From the NCBI RefSeq assembly GCF_020740795.1, contig NC_067285.1, positions 79,028,842 to 79,092,841 of the forward strand: a stretch of DNA of 64,000 nucleotides. The letters run 5' to 3'. Position numbers and translations under genes: made by a program. Below, one piece after another: positions 1 to 12,956 of this stretch. The DNA is from Apus apus (taxonomy: Eukaryota > Chordata > Aves > Apodiformes > Apodidae). The notes under the pieces were generated by a model. It ran no database searches and was not told where the DNA came from. It saw only the letters and a program-made list of their open reading frames with translations. Position 1 is the first letter of the stretch, and every line of letters begins with the position of its first letter.

Positions 1-751
1 GTGAGGTGTTGGAAGAAAACTGCTGGTGTTTGCAGGACTCAATCTTCCAGATGTAAATGAGAACATAAAATTCCTAAGCTGATAACTTAAAAAGAATGAA
101 TTGATCTTTTTTTTCCTCTCTAGTTTCATCACTGATTTTCTGCTCCATAAATATATTAGAGCATTAATCCTTTTCATGTTACTGGTTTTAAATAAAGCCT
201 TGTGTATTTCCTTCAGATTATCTCAATAATGAGGAAGAAATAAACTTTATCCCATTCAGAGAACACTGTTCCATCCCATCAGCTGGATTACTTCTTGTCC
301 AAATATGATTTGGGACATTACTGTAACTTTTTAGTGAAGAGGGTAGGAGACTTTATCTTCAACCTGGATTAATTACTCGGTCTTTTTCTCGCTGAGAACT
401 GAATACTCTTTCACAGTATGGTGGAATTTGGGACAGTACACGACAGGACAGTATAGTTGGGGTGGTAGTATTCTTTTGTTTTGCAGATTAATTTACTTTG
501 AAATAATTTAAAATGTGGGCTAATGCTGGAGAAACTGATATGCTTGCAAGAAAAGGACACAGTCTTACCTATTTGCTACTAGCAATGATTCAGCTTTAAA
601 GCCCGAGTAAGGTGCCTTAGAGAAGTAAGTTCTCTGGCTGTCATTGTGTGGAAAAGTACAGTGAGTGAGCTGCTGTAATAGTAGGAGAGAATTCTTTGGC
701 TGTTGTGTTGGAGACACTATGCAGGAGTCATTTTGTAACCTGTCATTACAG
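1..751 (+). other. NEIL3: NEIL3 intron sequence (partial)
   Basis: AT-rich non-coding sequence upstream of the first recognisable NEIL3 exon. It ends in a pyrimidine-rich stretch and an AG at 750-751. No further exon could be identified in it. The upstream part of the gene, with the glycosylase domain, lies outside the window. Confidence 0.6.
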
Positions 752-926
752 CAAACCTCAAGATAATGTGACAGATGATACTCGTATGTTAAGCATGGGC
801 CGTCCTCACTGCATCAAACACAGCCGTCTCTGCAGCCTCAGAGTTGTGAGAAAGGATGGAGAAAACAAGGGCAGGCAGTTTTATAGCTGTCCTCTACCCA
901 GAGAAACTCGGTGTGACTACTTTCAA
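752..926 (+). CDS. NEIL3: NEIL3 penultimate coding exon, first GRF zinc finger
   Basis: NEIL3 is a Fpg/Nei-family DNA glycosylase that removes oxidised bases and unhooks some interstrand crosslinks at replication forks; its C-terminal GRF fingers bind single-stranded DNA. This exon encodes about 58 residues. The part from GRPHC to CDYFQ is a GRF finger: a Cys-x2-His pair (CIKH), then KGRQFYSC, then a final Cys before DYF. The core RVVRKDGENKGRQFY is what I recall of the vertebrate NEIL3 tail. The 3' boundary is a strong donor (CAA|GTATGT at 927). The 5' boundary at 752 is inferred from TTACAG and is less certain; an alternative AG lies at 723-724. The intron to the next exon is phase 0. Confidence 0.88.
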
Positions 927-1730
927 GTATGTATAAGCCCTGAGGGCCTGTTTTCTAATAAGTACTTGTTCCTTCAGCCACATTGTCCCAGTAAGTTGTA
1001 ATTGTGGACAGATATGATCCATTTAAATCTGAGGTGATATTAAATACTTTTTGCACACTGAATTGAAACTAAGAGCATAATAGTGGCTATAAACTTTACG
1101 TACTTCTCTTAATGCTTGTGCAAGTGCTCTTAATCTGCTTCCATGTAACACAGATACATAGCTGAAATGCTGAAGGGATTTGTACAAGTCATTTAGTTCA
1201 GTCTCTTGCTTCAAAGAGGACTATGTATGGCAAACTCTACATCTAGCCAACAGATATGTTTCTGTCTAGCCAAAAACTTGAAAACCTCCCAAGGATGAAG
1301 ACAGTAATCTGCCTGGGCAGCTTGCTCCCACTGTTGCACAAGTACCTAACCTGACCTTCCTAGCTGCGGCTGGTGGCCACTGATGCTTGCTAAGAATGTA
1401 TGTGATTGAGAAGAGTTTGACTTAGCCACCTTATCATCAGGTGGTTAATAGACAAATTCAAGACAGTAGCGACTGTAATGTCTTCATTTGAAGAAAACTG
1501 TGGGTTAACATAAATTAAAGTTACATCAGTTTGAGAGTGTGCAGTTGCAATTAATATTAGAGAAAAATCTAAGATCACTGATCACAAAAGAGCTAAAACT
1601 GTCTTAACTGCTAGGAAGAATTTCTGCTCAGGCCTTCTCTGTAGATCTGCTTCTATTGCCAGTAGAAAATACAGAATCCATAGCCATCATGTATGCTAAA
1701 ACTCTGCCTACGCCCTGTTTCTTTTGGCAG

Positions 1731-1907
1731 TGGGCTGACTTGGATTTTCCATTTTGTAACCACAGCAAGCGATGTGTTATGAAGACTGTGTTGAAGATTG
1801 GTCCCAATAATGGAAAGAACTTTTTTGTGTGCCCTCTTGGGAAGGAAAAGCAGTGTGGTTTTTTCCAATGGGCAGAAAATGGGCCAGTGATGCAGGTTAT
1901 TCCTTGA
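1731..1907 (+). CDS. NEIL3: NEIL3 last coding exon, second GRF zinc finger and stop
   Basis: The acceptor TTTTGGCAG is at 1722-1730. The exon opens with WADLDFPFC, completing the first finger's aromatic end and starting the second finger. Zinc-ligand candidates are the Cys of FPFC, the His of NHSK, the Cys of FFVC and the Cys of KQC. The segment MKTVLKIGPNNGKNFFVCPL closely resembles mammalian NEIL3. The frame ends in TGA at 1905-1907 after AENGPVMQVIP. The tandem GRF arrangement at the extreme C-terminus is specific to NEIL3 among the Nei-like glycosylases; APE2 and TOP3A also carry GRF fingers but in other contexts. Adjacency to AGA supports the assignment. Confidence 0.93.
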   Translation, partial: WADLDFPFCNHSKRCVMKTVLKIGPNNGKNFFVCPLGKEKQCGFFQWAENGPVMQVIP

Positions 1908-2182
1908 TGTCAATGTTTTAGTTATCTGCTCTTCGAGCTGTCTTAAATGTATACAGCTTTCCTCGTAATTTGTTTTGTCTTTTTCCCTTTTCACTGGTTA
2001 ATTAGTAAAATAGCTCCAACAATGTAAATAACTGCAGAGTTCGAAAGAATAATTGTATATAATCCTATAAAAATTATTTTAAAAAAAATCCTATAGAAAT
2101 ATAAAAAAATTATAAAATCCTATAAAAATGCTGCTGCATGCTATTTTGAAATAATATATATATTGTGACATGTTATACTTCT

Positions 2183-2188
2183 AATAAA
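2183..2188 (+). terminator. NEIL3: Probable NEIL3 polyadenylation signal
   Basis: Canonical AATAAA 276 bases after the stop codon, followed within 15-50 bases by a T- and GT-rich stretch suitable as a downstream element. Other AATAAA hexamers at 2341 and near 2585 could serve as distal sites. Confidence 0.5.
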
Positions 2189-5100
2189 AAAATTAAACTC
2201 TTTTCTTATTTCATATAAGTGTCAGTGAAGTTTGTCAACACTGCGTAATTTCAAGCACGTTATTTATAAAATGGATAACTGAATTAGTATTTTAAATTGG
2301 TAGACTTTTTCATAAACGTAAACATGTATTTATAAAAGTGAATAAAAACTCAATATACATTTTAAAATACCATTTCATGCTTTATTTTCTCAGAGCTTAA
2401 AGTGAAACAGCAATGGACTGTATAACTTTGAATGTTACCACAGTTGCTTAGATCTGGAAAAAAATGGCAAGAACTGCCCTAAAATTAATAACATGACTGC
2501 ATTCTTAGTTACATATTTTATATCCAGCTCTTAACTTTTTATTCTAGTTGCTGCTGAACTTTTTCCCCAATCCACGGGTAATGCACAATAAAATCATACC
2601 TCTTAGGTGTTTAAAACTCAGCTTACATTTGCTTGTCTTCCCACTATTTAATGAACCAATGGGGAAAGTAAATAGAATATGCTAAGATATGAAATGTGGA
2701 GTAAAGCAGAAACAGAATTCTTCAAATCTTTGGAGCATGTACTATAGATAACATGGAAGATATGGCCATAGCTTTGTAAGTATTGAATGACAATCAGTGT
2801 GTAAAGAAAGTAGTGGGAAGTAGCATTGTTTCCCACCAAAAATGTGTGAGAACTTCAGTCCCCCATTTCAATCTTATATGCCATGGTATAAGTAAAACCG
2901 GTTAATTCTTGTGCTAACCAACATAAATTCAGAGGATTTTTTCCTCCTCTTTTCAGTAGCCTTTGATACCTTTCAAATCTTTTAAAACTTTACTTATGTG
3001 AAGAAAATATTTTCTAATGAGACTGTTTAAACTGTAATCCTTATGCTGCTCAATGGATTCTTTCCAAATAATATCTTTCAGGAATTCTATCGTTTAAAGT
3101 GGGGTACAGAACTCCAACTGAGAACAAAACAAGAACCTTGACATGATGAAGACTGACTTTCCATTGCCATCTTTTTGTATGATGCTTGTTACAGTGATGA
3201 GTCATTGCTAGCTTGTGCTCATACATTTAAGTCTTTAAAACAGCTATCTAACACTTTTATTTGTACAATTGATTACTGAGATAGTGTCTGATTACTTTTA
3301 AATTGTACATGTTTTTGGATGTCATGCACAAGGGTAAATCTTTAGTTCAGCAAAACATGAAAAAGAGAAATACTACCATTTTTTATCACTTGCCTTCAAC
3401 AAATGTTAAGATCTCACTCAAGCTGGAAGTTAAATGACTTACTCAAACTTTGACACTTGAAAGATAACATTTTGGCTGTTAAATCTTTTGTTTATTTTAA
3501 CAGCCAGACAGGAAATGAGTATCTGATGTATAAAGTGCATAAAGACCCAAAATCTGAATTCTATATTGAAATGAGTAGTGTGTTGTGATTAAACTATGGA
3601 CTAAACTAAGGAAAAGTATTTAAAGTCTTTTGTCCTGATCATTGTTTTGCCTATTTCACAAGCCAGTTCTCCCAAAGTCTGAGTTATTTAAAAGCATAAA
3701 AAATAACCTACACAAAAAACCCTTATTGTTACAATACTAGAACTTTAATCTTAAATAAAACGTGTCTTATTTTTCAAAAGTGACTTTCTGTATTGCCTCA
3801 TTTCTGCTACTTTCTGCCTAACTACAAACATTAAAAAGCAGTAATATATATTTATCACCTGAAACATAATGTAATAGGCTAGCATAAGCTATCCAGTTGC
3901 AGTAACCAGAGCTGGCTGCAGATAAGTAGCTTGAACAGCTGTACTGTGCTATTTACCTATGAAATTGAAAATCAGAGATTTCATAAATCTCTGATTGTGC
4001 TGAAGTTGCAATAAAACAGGTCAAAGAATTCTAAGCATCTTAGTCTCCATTTCAGAATGGTTGCATCAATGACTGATGATATCACTGTTCTGGACAACAG
4101 TTGTTTCAAGAAATTGATATTTAGCTAAATTCAGGTAAGAGATGTCATCTAGCAGGTAAAGTGTTTGAGAGGAATCCTGAAATGTAAAATGATAAATTTA
4201 AGAAGTTTAAACAGGAACTAAGGTAGGAGCCACCATGGAGGATATGGCTATTAAAGGAGAGTAACATGAAAGTTTTGCTTACGGAATAAGTGTTTATTTC
4301 ATAAGCAACTGTTAAATTTAGAGATTAGATTACTTAGCACTCAAACAATTTTTGGACTAGTACCTCTTCTCTAAACATAATAAAAGTAGGATATGCTAAT
4401 ATCAAGGGGTACTTAAGTGCTTTCTTACATTGCTAAGGCTATTATGCTACACATTAAATAAGAAGATTATAAGCTATTTAATTGTAATCTCATGTCTCCC
4501 CTATAAATACCACTCACTTAAGCTATAAACTTCAAAAAGTTGTAGTGTATGTTCCCTTGGGCATCGATTTTGAAGGAGTGCTATATTTATATCAGCATAA
4601 ATTTGCTTATGATGTATTTTGGTTGCATAATATCACAAGGTGAGAAAAGGCAGAAATGGAGATAACAGAATAAGGATACCCTGAGCACATCCCAGTGAAC
4701 TAGCAGGTGAAGGAATCTGACATTTGCAGTCCAGTGGAGTAAGAAACTAAACGAGAGACAGTGAATTCTAATTCACCAGCTGCCTCTGTGTAACCTACTG
4801 CTTTTACAAACACTAATTTTTCTTTTTTTTTTTTTTTTTCCTAAATCCCCACCACCACTCCCCACCACTTCCCCTTGGAGCAGACAGCTTGTTTAACAAG
4901 CTGTGGCTGATAGCTAGTTATAAAAAGTTTTTATTTAAAAAAAACTCAACAAGCTAGCAAGAAAATTTATTTTGGATATGTCCCCATTTAACCTTTCAAA
5001 AAGAATCTGGAACCAAGGGTACAAAACAGGTGACAGCTGAAAGGATGTCTTGTGTTTGCTCAAGTCCTGATTTTCAGCTTTTGTCCTAATAGTTTACAAA

Positions 5101-8100
5101 TGTAATTTTCATATTGATTAACATTTTTCACAATTCATTGATTACAGTGGAAGTGATGGAATACACTTATTTCAGATTTGTATCTGTCTTACAGATTTTA
5201 ATGGCTTGTGTTGTGTACAATCAACTCTGGCTAATTCAATAAACTTGTGTTATTTATATTCCTCATGAAAGCCAATTTAAACAGCCTTTAAAAAAATACA
5301 GCTCTTTTTAAAAGTGTAAGGGTTTTGACAGAGTTGTAACTTTAACCTATACCTATACACAGTTAAGAGAAATGGTATGTTTTGCCAGTGGCAACAGGAG
5401 GCTGTTAGGACTGACAGGCTCACATAAGCTCCTTCACCTGAATGCACTCTGAACAAGGTGGTGACAGCAGTTCTGTAGTAAAAAGGAGTCTTCTAAGTAT
5501 TCTTACTTACAATTTTTAGAGAGAGTGTTTAGGTATTAACATTACAAAGTGAAAGCACGATTCAAAATAGAAACCAGTCATTAACGTTATGCAGAAAACA
5601 CTTTTTCTGGTTTTATATACCACAAAGCTAACCTCATAAAACTCTCTGAACTCGGCTGAGATGCTGTGTAAAATCATGAAGAAAACATCTTAAACCTAGA
5701 AAATGCTAAGGCAATACCCAGTTTCTGCTTTACAGTAGCACTTTAGTTACTATTGCATTTTTAAGGAAGTTTAGGCAGAACAGATCTTTCACTTTGAAAG
5801 TAACAATTTCCAATTTATGACATTTATATTAGAATCAACAGATTTTATGCCATTTCATGCCTTTATACCCTTATTTAAAGTACTTCTATAACAAGCTATT
5901 TGTTAAAGACAGACATGCATTCTTCTTAATCTATATATACACAACTAGCACTTCACGGCAATATGAATTCAGAAAATAGACTGAGGACTGAGGCAATGGT
6001 CTTATATTAGTAACTCACTGAGGGAGAAATAAATTTACACCAAAAAAATGCACTCAAGTTTGAGACTTGACTGTGTAACAGCTGTGACTACAGACCTTTA
6101 CAATTATACATTGCAACTAATTATATATCCACTTTCCTGTGTAAAATGGTGCTTATTCTCACATGTTTTTCTGGAATGGAAAACATAAGTAAGAGTGGTT
6201 TAGTTGGATGGGGAAAGGGGACTTTCAAAGAAGTGGAAAATGCCATCTTTTCCTTTATATCTGTATGCATGTTCATCATTAATTGCTAAGTATCTTTCAC
6301 ATGGAATAAAAAGGTATTGCCAAGTCTTTTATGGACTTCACAGCAACTGTGGGCCCTCTTTCTCTCAGAACAAGATCTCTAGAAGATTTAAAGCTCTTTT
6401 CAACTTGTTTCATGTACCTTTCTGCACGGTGCAATTTAACTTGCTGTCAGCTATACTTGTACTGATGTTTGCTGATGACAGCCAGATTTCAGCATCTAGA
6501 ATAACTTAATATGCTGCATGTCTGTAGCCCTTTAATGCCTGACAGGTTTGTTATTATGTACAATTTTTACTTGAATATTCAAAATAAACATTCAAAATCC
6601 ATTTATAAAATGTGGAAATGTGCTGTACTTTGTTTTAGTGTAATAACAAAATAAATCCAATGTAAGGAGAAAACCCAATGATAAAACTATTTTCCAGATA
6701 AAACTTTATTAAAAATGTAACAAACACACAGGTGAGTAGAATTCAGAGTTTACACAGTATTATTTAAATATAGTCAGCGCTTTAGTTATTTAACTTACTG
6801 AATTGCCATTCCTATACAAAGTGCAGTTTTCTGAAGTATGAATGGCTTATGGTTTTTATTCTAAAATCAACCTCAAACAATATTACTATTGTCTAGCTAT
6901 TAGTCATGTAGTATGATCATACTGTGAATAGATCCTAACAACAAGGCTTCTTTTAATACTAATGTTTCATATAAGACCTTAGCAAAGAGTTGGCAAAGCA
7001 AGGAGAAAATTCTAGGAATGCACCAATGAGCAGCAGAGCCTGGCTTAAAGATGGCATGAAACAGGAACACTGAAGGGGAAAGTGAAGCAAGAGCTCCTCT
7101 GTGTTGGCAAGAGAAGGCCCATTCGACTGGTTTGGCTAGAGATGGAGCTGTAACCTAAGTCCTTCCTTCAGATATCGTAAGTCTATGTGGTACTTCACAC
7201 CAACCTGTATTATCTCCATCTGTATTTTAGGTCAACTAAATTAATTGTGATTCAAATGCTCTCTGCTCAGATTAAATAGGTTTAAATCTCAGATTATGAA
7301 TAAATCCAACTGCACATTTCACTAGATTAAAAACTGGCCTATGCATAAATTTTGCTGACAGGTCTACAGCTCCAGGCTGATTCCAGGCAGCTCCAAATAT
7401 ACAGTATTCAAAGGGGGCTGTAACATCACACCTTTGGATAAGAACACAATCCGTGTTCCACTAGTTTTTAGTTTATGCAGAGCAAACACAGATTTTTGAA
7501 GTAATCTGCATATACTTCCTGCACTACGCAGCAACCTGAAGAGGAGTTGCCCTCACATTTTGATCACAGGATCTGGGAAGACAGATGAGAAGTTTATAAT
7601 TTCCTATAAAAGAAAAACATATTTCTATATATTGCACTTGTGACAGAATCATACTTCTCAGAGGGATCTACTGACATATCTTTAAATCTAGAAAGGATTA
7701 GAGTAATCATTTATCCTACACTTTTTGCAGAAGCCTCATGGATTTATTATGCTCCTTTAATCAGTTTAAGTGTATTAACATCCACTCATCTTCCTCTAGA
7801 TGCACATAAAATTCTTCGTGGCTATTTCCTTCAAACATTAACTTCTACTTGATTGCAATGACAGTAATGATTTGACATGCAAAAAACCCCTCATAATTTG
7901 TTAGAGGCCAGGGCACTGTAGTATGGAAAAGGCAACAAACAAAAAACAACACTGGAAATAGGGAAAACTGGGAAGTGTATTTTAAGCTTCATCCAGAAAA
8001 CAGTGCAGCACCACATAGGGATAACCAGCTTTAGTACTCCCAACCCAGTTAGGCAGAATTTCAAAGTGCTTTCTAGCTAGCTGATTCTGTTGAAGAGCAG

Positions 8101-8802
8101 AATATGGGCCTAGGCTAACATTTTAACCTCAGGCAGTATCATTAAAAACAATTACAGAAAAAACAATGTATAATCTCTCATAAAAATAATTCAGACTACA
8201 TTTCTCAGGTATGAATAGTTGTATAGCAGCAAAAAACTAAGGTTTCAATCAAAAAGATACAAGTTAAAATTCAAACCCTTAATAAAGTTCTAGAACTTCC
8301 TGATGATCTTAAACATACAAAGGTTTTGTAATATGTTTAAAAAACCACTCAAGTTACAAAATATAAATGGAAGCTAAAATTCAATTTCAAATTTAAATCT
8401 AGACATTTGAAGAGTAAGTTCACAAAATAAAATCTAAACTCACTCCTATAGCAGTACTGGAAAGTCTGTGAAAAAAAAAGTTAGCAGAAGTTCCACTCTG
8501 AAGGCAAAGATGGTGTGTTGTACTTCTTAAGGACAATGTATTTCCACATGAAGTGGTCTTGAAGGTAACAGTGTTAATATGCTTTGATTGTAACTGAAAT
8601 AACATTTAAGCAAATACTGGACTTTTTGGATGAACGTTATAAAAGTAAAAAGTGCACTCAGTACAAGAATGCACAAACAAGCTTAAAATTCATTTGTACA
8701 AAGAAGAAATTTTAAAAATAAGGTACTTAACATTGATTTTCTTTACCTTACTGCATACATGGGATATATAGTTTATCTGTTGATTTCTCTGATTGTTTAC
8801 TG
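2189..8802. other. Intergenic, NEIL3 3' side
   Basis: AT-rich sequence with no open frame that resembles a protein and no recognisable repeat beyond short A/T runs such as the T-run near 4828. A distal NEIL3 3'UTR could extend a little way into it. Confidence 0.5.
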
Positions 8803-8950
8803 CATCACAGAATCATTCTGGTTGGAAAAGACCTTTAAGATCATCAAGTCCAACCATTAACCTAACTCTACTAGTAGAGTCCAGTGCTAAACCATATTCC
8901 TAACACCTCCATGGATGGTGATTCAACTACTTCCCTGGGCAGCCTGTTTA
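8803..8950 (-). mobile_element. CR1 LINE 3' end fragment
   Basis: The + strand reads CACAGAATCATTCTGGTTGG, then GACCTTTAAGATCATCAAGT, then AACC, which is the reverse complement of a CR1 3' tail. The element therefore points left, with its 3' end at about 8803. About 150 bases of 3' sequence remain and no coding part. Divergence looks substantial. Confidence 0.85.
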
Positions 8951-9282
8951 TGTTATTTGCACTGTATTTGCCACTTCACAGCTCCTTTCCAAAGTACAGT
9001 CATTACTTGGTAATACTATACATCTTCACTTAGAAACATGTGCCATGTCTCATGTTACACTTCACCTTCATTAGAAAAATAGAATATGCTAATTTTTAGT
9101 CTAAAAGGATTTACAGATACAAAATAACTGCCTCTGTATAAGAGCAGCCTTTCAGCAATTGCTTTTCTTAAAAACATAAACTCTCTCCAAGTGGACCACA
9201 CAGAAATACTTACTATTATAGTAGTACAACTTCTCAAAGTTGTCTTTTAATAAAATTGAATTATATATTTTTAAAAAATTGT

Positions 9283-9371
9283 GGGTTTTGTGGTTTTGGT
9301 TTGTTTTTTTTCTTTTTCTTTCTTGTGTGTGTGGGTTTTTTGGAGGTTTTTTGTATGTTTTTTTTTTCTTT
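9283..9371. repeat. T/GT-rich low-complexity tract
   Basis: Roughly 90 bases composed almost only of T and G with TGTGTG and TTTT runs. Simple sequence. Confidence 0.8.
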
Positions 9372-9978
9372 GTAAACTACTCAGGTTGATGCTAAGCAGG
9401 TTAATGTAGTATCAGATGCTTAGAGTAGTATCAACAAAATACAGGAGGTTCACAATAAGAACAGAAGGTTTCAGTTACCTTAGAAACTCTTATATCTGTG
9501 TAGGAGATACGCAACCACTGAACAGGGCATCAGAAGCCAAAAAAGTACATAACCATACTAGAAACAGGTTTTCCTTTTTCAGTGGAAATGTACGAAACAT
9601 ATAGTCCTAATCTTGACTACTAAACGTTCCTAAAATCCCACAGAGACCAATACTGCAAAAAATTTATCAAGGCAAGGTGTAACTGTTAAAAGTATCATTT
9701 GATAGTCTTGAGTTTGCTCCTTTCTGCATGGCAAAGCAGAGTGAACCATAAGCATAAAGAAAATTCTATACTCTTGCCATAGAACAATTACACAGATACT
9801 ACAGTTAACTACAGGAGTTTCAGCTTCTTATATTTTAGTAATTATAACTTGTTTGGATAAACTAGAACAAGAATTACGTAGTTTAGTTAAAACAGAAGGA
9901 GAAAAGTAGTTATGAGACATAAGAGAAGATGGAATTCAGGCTGGGGGAAATAAAAACCTGAAGTTGTAGCACACAAAA

Positions 9979-9993
9979 GGGGGGGGGGGGGGG
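9979..9993 (+). repeat. Poly(G) run, 15 bases
   Basis: Uninterrupted run of 15 G on the + strand, preceded by ACACAAAA. Long G homopolymers are rare in vertebrate DNA and prone to length error in assemblies. Confidence 0.9.
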
Positions 9994-12244
9994 AAGGTGG
10001 TTTAGTTACTAACCAAACTTTATTTAGCAAATCCCAGCTCATTATGTGATGCTAGTTTGAATGTAATAAATTGGATACTGCACTACTTAACTCAGCCCCT
10101 GAAAACAATAATCAACTGCAATTCAAACAATGTATTTTTTCCCCTCACTGCTCTACATGATCTAGGTTTAGGTGTTACCTACTATACAATAATTTCAAAT
10201 TCAGTTTGAAGTCTCTGATTCATTGCACATGGTGCTTATTTTTAGTTTATTGTTATATCAATACACGAAGCACGTGAAAAAATTCAAGCACTTAAATCCC
10301 CAGGAGCCAGTTAAAGCCCATCTTACAAATATCCATTTACCTGGCTCTGTTATAATCTCTACAAAATAACACAGTATGCAGGACTGACAGCTTTCATGGT
10401 AATAAAAACTGGAAAAGGCCATTCCTGAGAGAGCACTGCTAATCTCACCTATTTTATTAACAATACTAGTAATTTTGTTAATTGCAAAATTTCAGGTGAC
10501 AATCAGCAGGCTCTGCTGATTAAGATGAATCTTTTAAGGATAGCTTAGGTGATTATATTTGATTTATATTTAGAGATTGCTTAGGCTGCTTGATTGAAAA
10601 GAAAAAAAATTACTGATGAAAAACTTGTAACTGAGGTTGGGACTGTTTCCTAGGAACAAGAGTGCCACCGGGCAGCAAAATCTGCAGCTCTCAGCTTCTA
10701 CTCCTTCTATGGCAGTACTGCAGGCTCAGCCATCAACTGGCAGCAGGCTGGGGTCTGCTCATGAGTCAAGAACCACTCATACTAGCTGTTACGTGCTAAA
10801 AGAGCTCAACTGCATCAGCTTTAAAAATCAAAGGTACACCCAAATAATTGCCACTGTATTTAAAACTAAGTGTATTTAGAATCTTTATCTTGCTTTATTG
10901 AATGCAGCTAAATTAGAGAATACTGTTCACATCCACTGAAAATATTGTTTTCTACATGTTGCAAACAGTAAAAAGCTTTTGCATTGGATGCAGACAGTAA
11001 GGTCAAAAGGAATGACCTGCAAATGTCCTTATGTCTATTAATACCCATTTTTAGCCATGATGATAAATATGATAGTGGTAATTTATTCTGTAACTTCTTC
11101 AGTGGCCTGACAGCTGCCCCTAACTCTGCTCTCTGGCACATGAACAATTACAGAAATTTGGGATTTTTTTATTTTTTATTTTTTGCATATTCCCTTCTTT
11201 CAACTGGCAAGAGGAAGAACTGTACTTTTCTGAGAAGTTTTCAAAGACTCCCCAAATAAGGTTTCAGGCAGTCTAGATTCAGGAACATATTTACTCAGAT
11301 TTCAGAAAAAACCAAAACAATTCCCACTTAGTCCCTGCAGTGAGAATTAATGAATGTACCTCTTACAGTTGTATCATAAACATAAACATCTCGTGTGCTT
11401 GGCCCTATAATTAACATACACAGCAATTACAAACTCTCACCTAAATCAATGCATTTCTATTCAGGCTGTAAAACGGCATTACCAGGTAGCTTACTTTGAA
11501 GCATTACATCTGAACACCAGTCCTGGTAACCCGTTAGCTAACTGTTATTGTAAGAATTCTGTATAGTTGCTTTTTATGGATTTTATTACCACTGCTGTAA
11601 CTACGATCCTAGAAGTTCAATTCACCAAAATAAGGATGGCATTATACACACACTTGAGGGCTTTGATGTGTAGTCCACCAGCAAACAGCTGCAAACTGCT
11701 GTTTGTTACTGCTCTCTGATTAGAACTTATGAACCTCACAGCAGAGTCAGCGGAATGAGGTGCAGGCATCTGCTATGCTCAGTGCAAAGTGCAGATGGAG
11801 GTCAGAGAGGCGGAACTGCTGGATCTGGCTGCTACACTGTAGTCTGCCAGTCCTGGTACAGGCACAGTGACCTCTAGCAAAGAGATACAGTGGACAGGGA
11901 TGAAGAGGAGCACTGCAGAAACCAGTTAAAGACTCTTAACACCCCTAAATACATGCAACAAAACAATGTTACTCCCTTAAGAACCATTTGGTGGGGCTGA
12001 CACTACACAGTAACAAAAATTCTCCAAGTCTTGCCAAGAAGTGAGACCACGGGGCTTCTCATGTTGACGTATTCGTAAGAACGCGTAAAGATTGAATTTA
12101 AATATTTGCAGTTCATTATATTGCAGATACTCCAATGTAATTGATTTTACACGTTTTCAAACATTCAAAGCAATCTTTAGTAACAATCAAAGTAGCAAAA
12201 CACATTTGACTGCAGATGAATTAGACTTGTTTATAATACTTTTC

Positions 12245-12951
12245 TGTCACCATTTGACTCAGGCTTGACAACAATGCTCTCGAACCCCTCCCCCTTCCAC
12301 CCAGGAAGGTAAGGAGAGAGAGAAAAAGAGAAACTTTGATGGATTAAAAACTAAACTACACAGCTTTAATTAAACACTAATGATATAAGAAAATATATAC
12401 AATTATATACAAATATGTTCAGGTATGTGCAAACCCCTATTGCCTCTCCCCACCCCCAGCAATTCCCACAGCACTCTCCTTAGATGGGAACAGTCCTAAA
12501 AAATCCCAGAGCTGCTGGAGAAAGCAAAGAGTGATGAGGGTCAGGAGAGCTCAAGCCTGGGGGTCGATGGTGATGGATAGACAGAGTCGTCCCCAGATGC
12601 CGGCCATGGACGGAAGGGAAGAAGAAGCAGGAAGGAAGCTGTCTTCTGTGACCTCTGACCCTCCTCTGAGCTTACGTAGATATATGGAATGGAATATCTC
12701 TGGCCAGTTTTGCTGTCTGTCTAACTCAGCCTCCTATGGGGGGGTTATAGATCTCCCTGTAGTGTCTGAGCCGGCAGAGTGAAGGTGCGACCTTGAAGAC
12801 ACAGCAGTTACAAAAACATTCTACCATTTGTTATCATTCCTAGCTGGAACACTCTGCTACTAGTTAAAAGAAAGCTTACTGAAGGGAAAAAAAAATAAAT
12901 AAAAAAATCAGTAAAAGGAAAAGTGGCTTCATCTTGGTGCAAACCAGGATA
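12245..12951 (-). mobile_element. Solo LTR of the ERV-L-like family, TTTTC duplication
   Basis: This 707-base stretch matches the LTR at 42802-43576 along its length. Shared landmarks are GACAACAATGCTCTCGA at the left, CTTACGTAGATATATGGAAT and GTAGTGTCTGAGCCGGCAGA in the middle, and GGCTTCATC...AAACCAGGA at the right. It starts TGTCA on the + strand and ends GGATA, where the provirus copy has GGACA, a decayed CA end. The 5 bases before it (12240-12244) and after it (12952-12956) are both TTTTC. This is the expected scar of retroviral integration followed by LTR-LTR recombination. The orientation follows the provirus, so U3 is at the right. Confidence 0.9.
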
Positions 12952-12956
12952 TTTTC

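Larger units (their letters stand above)
8951..12239. other. Intergenic
   Basis: No gene recognised. It holds a GT/T-rich low-complexity stretch (9283-9371) and a 15-base G run (9979-9993). Short open frames here have no recognisable protein character. Confidence 0.5.

Noticed and set aside
3969..3997. Small hairpin CAGAGATTTCATAAATCTCTG
   Set aside because: The stem is only eight bases with no neighbouring RNA-gene features; such hairpins are frequent by chance.
6204..6509. Open frame containing FADDSQISAS, reminiscent of an RT motif
   Set aside because: No other RT motif lies before or after it in any frame, so the resemblance is probably chance.
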